NCBI RefSeq assembly: GCF_005222485.1
Contig: NZ_CP029078.1
Span: 7,999,501-8,063,500, forward strand
DNA: 64,000 nucleotides
DNA from: Streptomyces griseoviridis
Lineage (GTDB): Bacteria > Actinomycetota > Actinomycetes > Streptomycetales > Streptomycetaceae
Direction of reading: 5' to 3'
Below are positions 50,680 to 58,820 of the stretch, in pieces. Position 1 is the stretch's first letter, and each line of letters opens with the position of its first letter. The notes beneath the pieces are model-generated. The model made no database searches and was not told the DNA's origin. It saw nothing but the letters and a program-made list of their open reading frames with translations. The position numbers and the translations under genes were made by a program.

Positions 50680-51651
50680 GTGGATCTCGAAGCAGTACGC
50701 ACCTTTGTCGCCGTCGCGGAAGCGGGCCGGTTCCAGCGAGCCGCCGTCGACCTGTCGATCACCCAGCAGGCCGTCTCCAAACGTGTCGCCGCGTTGGAGG
50801 GCGACCTCGGCGTGCGGCTGTTCACCCGTGCCCCGCGCGGCGCCGAACTCACCATCGACGGGCGGGCGTTCCTGCCCCACGCCCGCGAACTGCTGCGCGT
50901 CGCCGAGCGGGCCGGCGCCTCCGTGCGCCCCGGCAGCCGTCCGCTGCGCGTCGACGTGATCGCCTCGCGCAGCGCGCAGTCGGGCCTGATGCGCGGCTTC
51001 CACCGCGCACATCCCGGCATCGACCTCGACGTGATGATGCTGTTCGACATCGAGACGGCCGTCACCGCCCTGCGCTCCGGCGCGATCGACGCGTCCTTCC
51101 GCGCCGTCGCCGCGCCCGGCCGGCCCCTTCCCGAGGACATCGCGTCCGTCCGGGTGCTCGACGAGCCGCTCCAGCTCCTCACCGGCCCGGCCCACGCGCT
51201 GGCGGGCGCCCGGTCGGTGCCCCTCGCGCGGCTCACCGGGCACCGGATCTGGATGCCCGGCATCGCCCCCGGTACCGAGTGGGGCGCCTACTACGACGAC
51301 CTGATCGCCGCGTTCGGCCTCACCATCGAGGTGACCGGCCCCAACTTCGGTTCCGACGCGCTCCTCGACACCATCGCCGACACCCCGGCCCTGGCCACCT
51401 TCATGGGCGAGCACAGCCGCCTCATCTGGCCCGCCGACCACGGCCTGCGCCGCATCCCGGTCACCGACCCGACGCCCGTCTACCCGCACTCGCTGCTCTG
51501 GCACCGCGACAACCCCCACCCGGCGCTGGCCACCCTCCGCGACCACCTCGCCGCCACGACACCGGGCCAAGGCGCCCCCGGGACCTGGGTACCGGACTGG
51601 GTCACCCGGCACCGACCGCCCCCGGACGACCGGAAACCCGACGTCCCGTGA
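50680..51651 (+). CDS. LysR-family transcriptional regulator
   Basis: 323 residues from GTG at 50680. The N-terminal winged helix is typical (MDLEAVRTFVAVAEAGRFQRAA and ITQQAVSKRVAALEGDLGVRLFTR), and the C-terminal substrate-binding domain starts near residue 88. LysR regulators usually act on the divergent gene, here the MFS exporter, and repress themselves. The inducer is not evident. Confidence 0.94.
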   Translation: MDLEAVRTFVAVAEAGRFQRAAVDLSITQQAVSKRVAALEGDLGVRLFTRAPRGAELTIDGRAFLPHARELLRVAERAGASVRPGSRPLRVDVIASRSAQSGLMRGFHRAHPGIDLDVMMLFDIETAVTALRSGAIDASFRAVAAPGRPLPEDIASVRVLDEPLQLLTGPAHALAGARSVPLARLTGHRIWMPGIAPGTEWGAYYDDLIAAFGLTIEVTGPNFGSDALLDTIADTPALATFMGEHSRLIWPADHGLRRIPVTDPTPVYPHSLLWHRDNPHPALATLRDHLAATTPGQGAPGTWVPDWVTRHRPPPDDRKPDVP

Positions 51652-51662
51652 GCGCCCGGCGG

Positions 51663-51692
51663 CCCGCCCCCTCCGAGGTCGGAGGAGGCGGG
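51663..51692. terminator. Hairpin between LysR and esterase genes
   Basis: Left arm 51663-51676 pairs with 51679-51692 with a single C/A mismatch. It lies between convergent stops. Confidence 0.65.
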
Positions 51693-51709
51693 CGCCCGCG
51701 TGCCGTGGG

Positions 51710-52648
51710 TCACTTGGATTCGAGGCGTCCCAGCGGGTGCCCGTCCGCGAGGACCGTCCGCGCGGTGTCCCAGTCGCCGTGGTCGACGCCGGTGACGTGG
51801 CGCAGGTAGGCGAGGGTGACCTGCTGCACGAGAGCGACGCGCTCAGGGTCCTCGTCGGTGGTCTCCGCCACCCGGTAGCCGGAGATGCCGCCGAGAAAGT
51901 GCTCGCCGCCGTGGACGGTGAGCAGGCTCTTGTCGCCCCGGCTGAGGGTGTAGGGGTCGGTCGTCCAGGCCGGGCCCCGGGTGGAGAGCGGCAGATCGTC
52001 CTTGTCCCCGGCGACGACGAGACCGGGGGCGGTGATGTGGGAGAAGTCCTGATCGCGCAGCCAGGGAAGGTTCTCGCGGGCGAAGGGGGTCAGCTCGTCG
52101 CCGCCCCTGCCCGCGGTGGCGAGCTGGACGCTGGCCATGACCCGCGCGTCGGACAGGTCCTCGGCGATCCCGGTCTGCGGGTCCTTGACACGCAGGCCCA
52201 CCAGGATGCCGGCGGTCTGGCCGCCGAAGGAGTGTCCGGCCGCGACGACGCGACGGTGGTCCACCCGGCCCGCGAGTCCCGGCACGGCCGCCTCCAGCGT
52301 GCCGAGGTGGTCCAGGACGCGCCGCACGTCCTGGACCCGGTGGCGCCACATCTCGGGCCTGCGGGGATCGTCCTCGGCGATGCCGAACCGCTTGGAGTCC
52401 AGGTGGGTGGCCTGGACGACGACGAAGCCACCGGACGCCCAGTGGTCGACCAGGGGTGCGTAGCCGTCCAGATCGGAGCCGAACCCGTGAGCGAACAGCA
52501 CGACGGGCAGGCCGGTGCCGGTCACGGGGGCGGTGACGCGGACATGCAGGTCCGCGCCGCGCCCCGGCGCGCTCAGCACGAGGGGCCTGACCGACACGGT
52601 CGGGGTGGGGGCGGGGCCGGTGAGACCGGTCGTCCGGTGCGTGGTCAT
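51710..52648 (-). CDS. Alpha/beta hydrolase (chlorophyllase/dienelactone-hydrolase-like esterase)
   Basis: 312 residues with ATG at 52648. The oxyanion region LFAHGFGSDLDGYAPLVDHW, the nucleophile elbow AAGHSFGGQTAG and a late VHGGEHFLGG with the likely catalytic His define the fold. No signal peptide is evident, so the cytosol is expected. Substrates of this group are small esters. It is divergent from the MerR gene at 52888, which may activate it. Confidence 0.88.
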   Translation of the reverse strand: MTTHRTTGLTGPAPTPTVSVRPLVLSAPGRGADLHVRVTAPVTGTGLPVVLFAHGFGSDLDGYAPLVDHWASGGFVVVQATHLDSKRFGIAEDDPRRPEMWRHRVQDVRRVLDHLGTLEAAVPGLAGRVDHRRVVAAGHSFGGQTAGILVGLRVKDPQTGIAEDLSDARVMASVQLATAGRGGDELTPFARENLPWLRDQDFSHITAPGLVVAGDKDDLPLSTRGPAWTTDPYTLSRGDKSLLTVHGGEHFLGGISGYRVAETTDEDPERVALVQQVTLAYLRHVTGVDHGDWDTARTVLADGHPLGRLESK

Positions 52649-52828
52649 GCGTCTGTCTGCCTTTCGGGGGCGGCGGGGCGAGTGAGGTGGAGGAGGCGCT
52701 CGGCCTCGCCCCCGGCCGTGGTGGCGCGGTGTCCTCACTCACGGAACAGTCCATGGGGTTCGATTTATGTTCATGCGTGACCAACGGGACGAATCCCGCG
52801 GTGTCGATCACGTCGGCTACGCTAAAAC

Positions 52829-52844
52829 TTGACGTCGACGTGAA
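52829..52844. promoter_or_regulatory. Candidate MerR site TT-N-ACGTCGACGT-N-AA
   Basis: A 16-bp palindrome with a perfect ACGTCGACGT core overlaps a CTTGAC -35-like word between the divergent esterase and MerR genes. Confidence 0.55.
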
Positions 52845-52887
52845 AGGCAAGAGGCTGTGGCCCAGGTCACGGCAGAGGGAGTCGGAC

Positions 52888-53268
52888 ATGCGCATCGGGG
52901 AACTCGCCCGCCGCACGGGCGTCACCACCCGGGCCCTGCGGTACTACGAGGAGCAGGAGCTGCTCGCCCCCGAGCGCAGCGGCAGCGGCCAGCGCCACTA
53001 CGCGGAGGACGCCGTCGACCGGATCCATCTGATCCGTCAGCTGTACGCCGCCGGCCTGTCGAGCAAGGTCATCGCCGCGCTCACGCCCTGCGTCATCGAC
53101 GGCAGGGCCACCCCCGAGCTGCTGAAGCGCCTGGCCGAGGAACGCGATCACCTCGACCGGCACATCGCGGACCTCACCCACACCAGGGACCGGCTCGACT
53201 CGGTCATCGCGGGCGCCTCGTCCAACCTGCGCACCGGCGACCCCTGCCGACGGGACACGGCCACCTGA
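52888..53268 (+). CDS. MerR-family transcriptional regulator
   Basis: 126 residues from the ATG at 52888 (MRIGELARRTGVTTRALRYY). The MerR winged helix covers residues 1-70, and a coiled coil follows (ELLKRLAEERDHLDRHIADL). Only two cysteines are seen, not the SoxR cluster or a metal-type Cys set, so an organic effector is likelier. It is divergent from the esterase and shares the ACGTCGACGT site. Confidence 0.93.
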   Translation: MRIGELARRTGVTTRALRYYEEQELLAPERSGSGQRHYAEDAVDRIHLIRQLYAAGLSSKVIAALTPCVIDGRATPELLKRLAEERDHLDRHIADLTHTRDRLDSVIAGASSNLRTGDPCRRDTAT

Positions 53269-53326
53269 GCGGTGCCCCCGCGGCGACGCCGGCCACCGCC
53301 CCGGCAGCCCCCCACGCCCGGCCGGT

Positions 53327-54175
53327 TCAGCGGACGGTCCGGAAGTCCTGCGTCCCGATCGTCCGCAGCAGTTCGAGCTTCTCGCGGGCGTCCGTACCCT
53401 CCGTCGGGAAGAACGCCAGAACCCTGGTGTCCGCGTCGGGCGAGAGGATGATCTCGCAGGTCAGGTGAAGGAGGCCGACCTCGGGGTGCAGGAACCTCTT
53501 CCGGTCGAAGCGGTGCACCGCGACCTCGTGGCGCTCCCACAGGGCACGGAACTCCTCGCTGCGTCGCAGCAGGCCGTCGACCAGAGCGGTGACGTCCGCG
53601 TCGCTCCCGCGCCGTGCCGCGGTGGCCCGCAGATCGCTGACGTGTGCGCGGGAGTGCCGTGGCCGGTCCTCCTCAGGGAAACAGGTCCGCAGGGCCGGCT
53701 CGGTGAACCACCGCCACACGATGTTCGCGGCGCGGTCGCTCCGGTGCGCCACGGTCCACCCCAGGGTGATCGCGGCGACGGTGTTCTGCCACAGCACGTC
53801 GCCCAGGTCGCTGACGACACACGCCGGGACGTCGTCGAGTCGCTCCAGCAGACTCATCACCCCGGGCCGTACGTACCCGCCCGCACGCCGGGCAGGTGGC
53901 GTGAACCCGGCCAGGTGGTACAGGTGGTCGCGCTCGTCGGGATCGCAGCGCAGTGTGCGGGCCAGCGACGCCACGATGGTCTCGGAGGGGTTCGCGCCAC
54001 GGCACTGCTCCAGCCGGGCGTAGTAGTCCGCGGAGATGTTCGCCAGCAGGGCCACCTCGTCGCGCCGCAGACCCGGCGTGCGGCGCCGCACGCCCTCGGG
54101 CAGACCTATGTCGACGGGGCGCAGCAGCTCCCGGCGGCGGCGGAGGAAGTCAGCGAGGCCAGGACGGTCGATCAT
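53327..54175 (-). CDS. XRE-type helix-turn-helix regulator with MmyB-like ligand domain (second copy)
   Basis: 282 residues, ATG at 54175. The helix-turn-helix has TPGLRRDEVALLANISADYYARLEQ, and the MmyB-like domain has PACVVSDLGDVLWQNTVAAITLGW and ends LLRTIGTQDFRTV. It is a clear paralogue of the regulator at 5331-6170 but not a recent copy. As there, the divergent gene is an SDR, which is its likely target through the dyad at 54227-54243. Confidence 0.92.
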   Translation of the reverse strand: MIDRPGLADFLRRRRELLRPVDIGLPEGVRRRTPGLRRDEVALLANISADYYARLEQCRGANPSETIVASLARTLRCDPDERDHLYHLAGFTPPARRAGGYVRPGVMSLLERLDDVPACVVSDLGDVLWQNTVAAITLGWTVAHRSDRAANIVWRWFTEPALRTCFPEEDRPRHSRAHVSDLRATAARRGSDADVTALVDGLLRRSEEFRALWERHEVAVHRFDRKRFLHPEVGLLHLTCEIILSPDADTRVLAFFPTEGTDAREKLELLRTIGTQDFRTVR

Positions 54176-54226
54176 GCGGCCAGTAGACCCCGGCGCCGTC
54201 CCCGCCGGGTAGTCGCCAGCCGGGGA

Positions 54227-54243
54227 CAGCCTGTACCTGGCTG
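54227..54243. promoter_or_regulatory. Candidate operator dyad CAGCC...GGCTG for MmyB-type regulator
   Basis: CAGCCTGTACCTGGCTG has 5-bp outer arms and extra matches. It lies between the divergent MmyB-type gene and SDR and shares the CCTG-TACC wording of the first pair. Confidence 0.4.
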
Positions 54244-54406
54244 CGGCACCGCCGTTCGGTGATCCTGGTGCCGAGAGGGGAGACGCGGCCGTGGCGCCCC
54301 GGTGGCCGAGGCCACCGGACACGGGCGGGGCCGTCCCCTCCGTCGTTCGAGCCAGCCCCCCGCTCCGCCGTCGCGCCGTCGAACCATGCGGTGCGGACGT
54401 GCGGGT

Positions 54407-54441
54407 CCCGCACCCCGCCGGGGCGGCGGGCGGGGTGCGGG
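54407..54441 (+). other. Stable stem-loop in the SDR leader
   Basis: CCCGCACCCCGCC (54407-54419) and GGCGGGGTGCGGG (54429-54441) form a 13-bp perfect stem 38 bp before the SDR ATG. It may be an attenuator or a 5' mRNA stabiliser; the rest of the 304-bp gap shows nothing further beside the dyad at 54227. Confidence 0.55.
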
Positions 54442-54479
54442 CTCCCGTCAGCAAGAACATGAATCCAGGAGGAACGGCC

Positions 54480-55445
54480 ATGACCACGGTCCTGATCACC
54501 GGCGGCCACTCGGGCATCGGTCTCGCCGCGGCACGGACCCTCGCCGCGCGCCGCACCGACCTCGTTCTCGCCGGTCGCAGCGTGGAGCGCATGCGAGGGG
54601 TCGCCGACGAGCTGAGCGCGGAGCACGGTGTGTCCGTCACGACGCTGACGCTCGACACCTCGTCGCTCGCCTCGGTCAGAGCCGCCGCCACGCGGTTCCG
54701 TACGATGCTCGACTCCGGTGCGGTACCGGGGCTGGACGCGCTCCTCTGCAACGCGGGAGGCCGCTTCGACGGCGACATCTCCTACAGCCTCGACGGCTAC
54801 GAGACGACGTTCGCGACCAACTGCCTGGGCCACTTCCTCCTCGTCGAGCTGCTTCTCCCGAGCCTCGCCGAGCACGGCCGCGTCGTCTACACGGCCAGCG
54901 GGACCCACGACCCGGACTCGATGGACGGCCGCCTGGTCGGTGCCGCGGTGGAGCCGGACGCCGTCGCGCTGGCCGCCGAAGGCAAGGACGGCGGCAAGGC
55001 GCTGTCCGCAGGCAAGCGCTACTCCACCTCCAAGCTGTGCACCGTGATGTACGCCTACGAGCTGGACCGGCGGCTGCGCAGGGCCCACAGCTCGGTGTCC
55101 TCGATCGCCTACGATCCGGGAGCCGTGCCGGGGACGGGATTCCTCCGCGACCTGCCGAAGCCGGTGCGGTGGCTCTCGAACACGGCCGCCATGGGATGGG
55201 TCTCGAAACGCGTCGGCGTCACCACGTCCGACGTGGAGTTCTCGGGCGCCTCGCTGGCCGCGCTCGCCACCGACCCCGGCTACGCGCAGGCGTCCGGCAC
55301 GTACTTCCAGGCTCACGACGGGACCCTCTCGGCCGTCCGCTCCGCGCGGCTCTCCTACGACGAACGGCGCGCGGCACAGCTGTGGGACGACTCCAAGCGC
55401 CTCGTCCGCCTGACCGGCGACGAGGAGCCGGCCCAGCTCCGGTAG
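54480..55445 (+). CDS. Short-chain dehydrogenase/reductase (light-dependent-protochlorophyllide-reductase/retinol-dehydrogenase type)
   Basis: 321 residues, ATG at 54480 after AGGAGGA. The cofactor motif TGGHSGIGLAAAR, CNAGG, a TASGTHDPD strand and the catalytic YSTSK are present. The long form with a C-terminal extension (YDERRAAQLWDDSKRLVRL) matches the retinol/protochlorophyllide-reductase-like SDRs. It should reduce or oxidise a hydrophobic carbonyl compound with NADP(H). It is divergent from the MmyB-type regulator. Confidence 0.92.
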   Translation: MTTVLITGGHSGIGLAAARTLAARRTDLVLAGRSVERMRGVADELSAEHGVSVTTLTLDTSSLASVRAAATRFRTMLDSGAVPGLDALLCNAGGRFDGDISYSLDGYETTFATNCLGHFLLVELLLPSLAEHGRVVYTASGTHDPDSMDGRLVGAAVEPDAVALAAEGKDGGKALSAGKRYSTSKLCTVMYAYELDRRLRRAHSSVSSIAYDPGAVPGTGFLRDLPKPVRWLSNTAAMGWVSKRVGVTTSDVEFSGASLAALATDPGYAQASGTYFQAHDGTLSAVRSARLSYDERRAAQLWDDSKRLVRLTGDEEPAQLR

Positions 55446-55595
55446 ACGGCCTGCCCCGCCGGGGCGCGCACGGCCACTGCCGCACCGCCCCTGCCACCGG
55501 CGCCGGCCGCGCCGAGGACCGCCCGGAGCGCGAGCCCGAGCCCGAGCGCTCGACCCGGCGCACGCCGTGACGCCCGGATGCGCCATACTCCCCCG

Positions 55596-56084
55596 ATGAG
55601 GTCACGCACGTCCCAGGGCAGCCCGCCGGTCACGATACGACGGGCCGTCGCACGGGACGCCAAGCGGCTCACGCGGCTCGTGCGGGGATCGAGCGCCTAC
55701 ACGGGGAAGTACGCGTCGGCGGTCGCCGGCTACCGGGTCGGTCCCGACTACATCGAGGCCCACCGCGCCTTCGTGGCCGTCGGCGCCGACGAGGACGAGG
55801 GCCGGGTCCTCGGGTTCTACTCCCTCGTCCTCGATCCGCCCGAGCTGGATCTGCTGTTCGTCGCCGACGAGGCCCAGGGGCGGGGTATCGGCCGGCTGCT
55901 CGTGGCGCACATGCGGTCCGAGGCCCGCGCCGCCGGGCTCGACCGTCTCACGGTCGTGTCGCACCTTCCCGCCGAGGACTTCTACCACCGCGTCGGCGCG
56001 GTCCGGACCGGAACCGTGTACGCGAACCCGCCGGCCGTGCCGTGGGACCGCCCCGAGTTCGAGTTCCGCATCTCCCCGGAGTGA
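55596..56084 (+). CDS. GNAT-family N-acetyltransferase
   Basis: 162 residues with ATG at 55596; the first strand starts at VTIRRAVARDAKRLTRLV. The acetyl-CoA loop is LLFVADEAQGRGIGRLLVAHM, and the last segment DFYHRVGAVRTGTV holds the typical Tyr and motif B. It acetylates an amine of unknown identity in the cytosol. It is the last plus-strand gene before the P450 operon and lies between the SDR and the convergent ferredoxin reductase. Confidence 0.92.
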   Translation: MRSRTSQGSPPVTIRRAVARDAKRLTRLVRGSSAYTGKYASAVAGYRVGPDYIEAHRAFVAVGADEDEGRVLGFYSLVLDPPELDLLFVADEAQGRGIGRLLVAHMRSEARAAGLDRLTVVSHLPAEDFYHRVGAVRTGTVYANPPAVPWDRPEFEFRISPE

Positions 56085-56119
56085 CAGGGCGCGCCGGTCC
56101 GGGGGCCGGCCCCACCACG

Positions 56120-56141
56120 CTCCCCGCCGACGCCCGGGGAG
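56120..56141. terminator. Hairpin between GNAT and ferredoxin reductase genes
   Basis: CTCCCCG (56120-56126) pairs with CGGGGAG (56135-56141) with an 8-nt loop, 7 bp from the ferredoxin reductase stop. Confidence 0.5.
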
Positions 56142-56147
56142 CCGGGT

Positions 56148-57356
56148 TCACGCCGTCGCCGGGAGGCTGGTGGCCTCCGACCAGGTGCGGCCCGCCGCCA
56201 GCGCCGCGCGCCAGGGGCGGACGGCTCTGGGCGGCATCCCGACGGCCAGGACTCCGCTGAGTCTGTCACCGGTCCGGTAGGCGGCGAGGAAGTGGAGGGA
56301 GTCCAGGTCTCCCTCGATGACGGCGACCTGCTGGTGGCCGCGCAGGTACCCGTACGCCTGGATCTTCAGGTCGTACTGGTCGGACCAGAAGTAGGGCACC
56401 GGGGCGAACGGCCGCGGGGTGCCGGCGTCGAGGATGTTGCGGGCCACGGCCAGACCGTGTTCGGCGGCGTGGGCGCGGTGTTCGACGCGCATGGGCCGGC
56501 CGAAGAGGGGGTTGAACCAGCGGGCCACGTCGCCCACGCCCCAGACGCGGGGAGCCGCGGCGCTGTACCGGTCGCAGAGCAGGCCGTCGTCGACGGGCAG
56601 TCCGCTGCCCTCGAGCCACTCGGTGTTCGGCAGCGAACCGATGCCGACCAGGACGTCGTCGGCGTGGACGGTGCTGCCGTCGGTCAGTTCGACGCCGGTC
56701 ACCTGCCCGTGGGCGGGGTCGGTGAGGACGCGGGCGACCGCGGTCCCGGTGCGCAGGTCGACGCCGTGCTCCAGGTGGGCCCGGCTCAGCGCGGTGCCGA
56801 TGGCGGAGCCCACCGCGTGGGCCAGCGGCACGGGCGCGGGCTCCACCATGGTGACCCGCACGCCGAGGCCGCGGCCGACGGCGGCGGCCTCCGCGCCGAT
56901 GAATCCGGCGCCGACCACCACCAGCCGACGTCCCGGTGCCAGCCGCGCTCTGAGGCGCAGCGCGTCCTCCAGGGTGCGCAGCGTGTGCAGTCCGTCGAGC
57001 GGGGCCTCCGCGCCGGGCAGCCGGCGCGGCCGGACTCCGGTGGCGACGACGAGGTGGTCGTAGCCCAGGTGCTCCCCGTCCGCCAGGGACACGGTGCGGG
57101 TGCCCGGGTCGACGGCGGTGGCCGCGGTCGCCAGCAGCCACCGCGCGTCGAGGGCCCGCAGCTCCGCGGGCGGGCGCAGCGGCAGGCGGTCGGGCGCCCA
57201 CGCCCCGGAGAGGATCTGCTTGGACAGCGGCGGCCGGTCGTACGGCGGGTGCGCCTCGTCACCGACGACGGTGAGCGCGCCGTCGTAGCCGAGTCGGCGC
57301 AGCCCCTCCGCGGTGGCCAGCCCGCCGGCCGAGGCGCCGACGACGACGGTGTGCAT
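56148..57356 (-). CDS. FAD/NAD(P)-dependent ferredoxin reductase
   Basis: 402 residues, ATG at 57356. N-terminal FAD site VVVGASAGGLATAEGLRRLG, NAD(P) site VVVGAGFIGAEAAAVGRGLG, conserved YDRPPLSKQ and WGVGDVARW, and a C-terminal domain with DQYDLKIQAYGYL are typical of the ferredoxin-reductase (BenC/CamA-like) family. It passes electrons from NAD(P)H to the ferredoxin gene just upstream, with which it shares TGATG (one base overlap). It closes the P450 operon. Confidence 0.95.
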   Translation of the reverse strand: MHTVVVGASAGGLATAEGLRRLGYDGALTVVGDEAHPPYDRPPLSKQILSGAWAPDRLPLRPPAELRALDARWLLATAATAVDPGTRTVSLADGEHLGYDHLVVATGVRPRRLPGAEAPLDGLHTLRTLEDALRLRARLAPGRRLVVVGAGFIGAEAAAVGRGLGVRVTMVEPAPVPLAHAVGSAIGTALSRAHLEHGVDLRTGTAVARVLTDPAHGQVTGVELTDGSTVHADDVLVGIGSLPNTEWLEGSGLPVDDGLLCDRYSAAAPRVWGVGDVARWFNPLFGRPMRVEHRAHAAEHGLAVARNILDAGTPRPFAPVPYFWSDQYDLKIQAYGYLRGHQQVAVIEGDLDSLHFLAAYRTGDRLSGVLAVGMPPRAVRPWRAALAAGRTWSEATSLPATA

Positions 57357-57553
57357 CAGCCCTCCTCGACGTGGATGGCGGCGGCGGGGCAGACCAGGGC
57401 CGACTCGCGTGCGGCGGCGTGGTGTTCGGCGGGCGGGTGCTCATTCAGCAGCACGACCATGCCGTCCTCGTCACGCTGGTCGAAGACGTCGGGAGCGACC
57501 AGTACACACTGTCCTGAGGCAACGCACTTGGGGACATCGACCTCTACGCGCAC
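57356..57553 (-). CDS. [3Fe-4S]-type ferredoxin
   Basis: 65 residues, GTG at 57553 after AAAGGAAG. Three cluster cysteines are C10, C16 and C55 (in KCVASGQC and ALVCPAAAI). The fourth ligand position is absent, as in the 3Fe-4S ferredoxins that serve actinomycete P450s. It carries electrons from the reductase (overlap TGATG) to the P450 55 bp upstream. The length is usual. Confidence 0.95.
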   Translation of the reverse strand: MRVEVDVPKCVASGQCVLVAPDVFDQRDEDGMVVLLNEHPPAEHHAAARESALVCPAAAIHVEEG

Positions 57554-57608
57554 GGGAGTTCTTCCTTTCGTGGGGGGGGAGATGCTGGTTTCGGGCGGTC
57601 GTCCGCCG

Positions 57609-58820
57609 TCAGCGGGTGACCATCAGCTCAAGGACTCCGTAGTTGGTCCCGTGCTCGTCCATCGGGACCTGTTCCGCGGGGACCGCGAGGCGCAGCTCGG
57701 GGAAGCGGGCGAAGACGCGCGGCAGGACGGTCTTCAGCTCGGCGCGGGCGATGTTCTGTCCCAGGCACTGGTGGACGCCGTACCCGAACGCCAGATGGCG
57801 GATGATCTTCCGGTCGAAGTCCAGGGTGTCGGGGGCGTCGAACGTCCTCGGGTCGCGGTTGGCGGCGTTCATGCCGACCACCACGAGGTCGCCCTCGCGG
57901 ATGTGCTGCCCGCCGAGTTCGAGGTCCTCCTTGGCGACCCGGCCGAGGCCGAACTGCACGATCGTCAGGTAGCGCATCAGCTCCTCGACCGCCGGGCCCG
58001 CGGTCCTGTCCGGGTCCGCGAGGAGCTTGCGCCTCTGCTCGGGGTGGGTGAGGAGGGTGAGCGTGGACAGGCCCATCATGGCGGCGGTGGTGTCGTGCCC
58101 GGCGAACAGCAGGAGCACCCCCATGCCGATGAGCTGCCGGTCGGTGACGATGGAGCCCTCGGCGTCGGCGATCCGGATCAGCTCGGCGATCAGCCCCTCG
58201 GTCGACTTGCTGCGCCGCTTGTCCGCCACGAGCTGGGTGATGTAGTCGATCAGCCACTTCGCGCCCCGGTCGCGTTCCTCACGGCTGCGGGACATGTCCA
58301 TCATCGCCTGGGTCGCGTGGTGGAAGCCGTCCCGGTCCGCGTAGGGCACGCCGAGCAGTTCACAGATGACCAGGCAGGGGATGGGCAGCGCCATGGCCTC
58401 GACGAAGTCGAAGGTCTCGGGTCCCGCGGCGATGGCGTCGAGGTGCTCGTCGACGATCCGGTCCAGGTAGGGCTGGAGCCTGGCCGCCACGCTCTTGGGC
58501 GTGAAACGACCGGCCAGCAGACGGCGGTACGAGCTGTGATCGGGCTCGTCCATCATCACGAAGACCGGGTCGAACGGCGCGTCCTGCCCCGCCTCGGTGG
58601 CCTCGCCCGGCCGGGTGTCGTGGCGGGGGCGCATCGCGGACATGCGCGGGTCGGCGAAGACCTGGCTGCCCTCCTCGAAACGGGTGACGAGCCAGCCGGT
58701 CAGGCCGTTGGGGAACCGTACCCGGGTGACGGGCCGGTCCTCGCGCAGGCTGTCGTACTCGACGGGCGGGTCGAGCCGGGTGGCGCGCCTGACGGGCATC
58801 TGCGGGAGGGTCTCGGTCAT
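57609..58820 (-). CDS. Cytochrome P450 (CYP105-like)
   Basis: 403 residues, ATG at 58820. The heme loop FGYGVHQCLG holds C352, the I-helix has LLLFAGHDTTA with the oxygen-activating Thr, and the K-helix has EELMRYL (ExxR). N-terminal wording (GWLVTRFEEGSQVFADPRMSAMR) resembles the CYP105 family of xenobiotic and polyketide hydroxylases. It is a soluble class I P450 with its own ferredoxin and reductase downstream. Its start overlaps the stop of the fusion dehydrogenase by ATGA, so the two products probably act in one route. Confidence 0.95.
   Translation of the reverse strand: MTETLPQMPVRRATRLDPPVEYDSLREDRPVTRVRFPNGLTGWLVTRFEEGSQVFADPRMSAMRPRHDTRPGEATEAGQDAPFDPVFVMMDEPDHSSYRRLLAGRFTPKSVAARLQPYLDRIVDEHLDAIAAGPETFDFVEAMALPIPCLVICELLGVPYADRDGFHHATQAMMDMSRSREERDRGAKWLIDYITQLVADKRRSKSTEGLIAELIRIADAEGSIVTDRQLIGMGVLLLFAGHDTTAAMMGLSTLTLLTHPEQRRKLLADPDRTAGPAVEELMRYLTIVQFGLGRVAKEDLELGGQHIREGDLVVVGMNAANRDPRTFDAPDTLDFDRKIIRHLAFGYGVHQCLGQNIARAELKTVLPRVFARFPELRLAVPAEQVPMDEHGTNYGVLELMVTR

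Noticed and set aside
52888..53268. SoxR identity for the MerR-family gene
   Set aside because: The four-cysteine iron-sulfur cluster motif of SoxR is missing.
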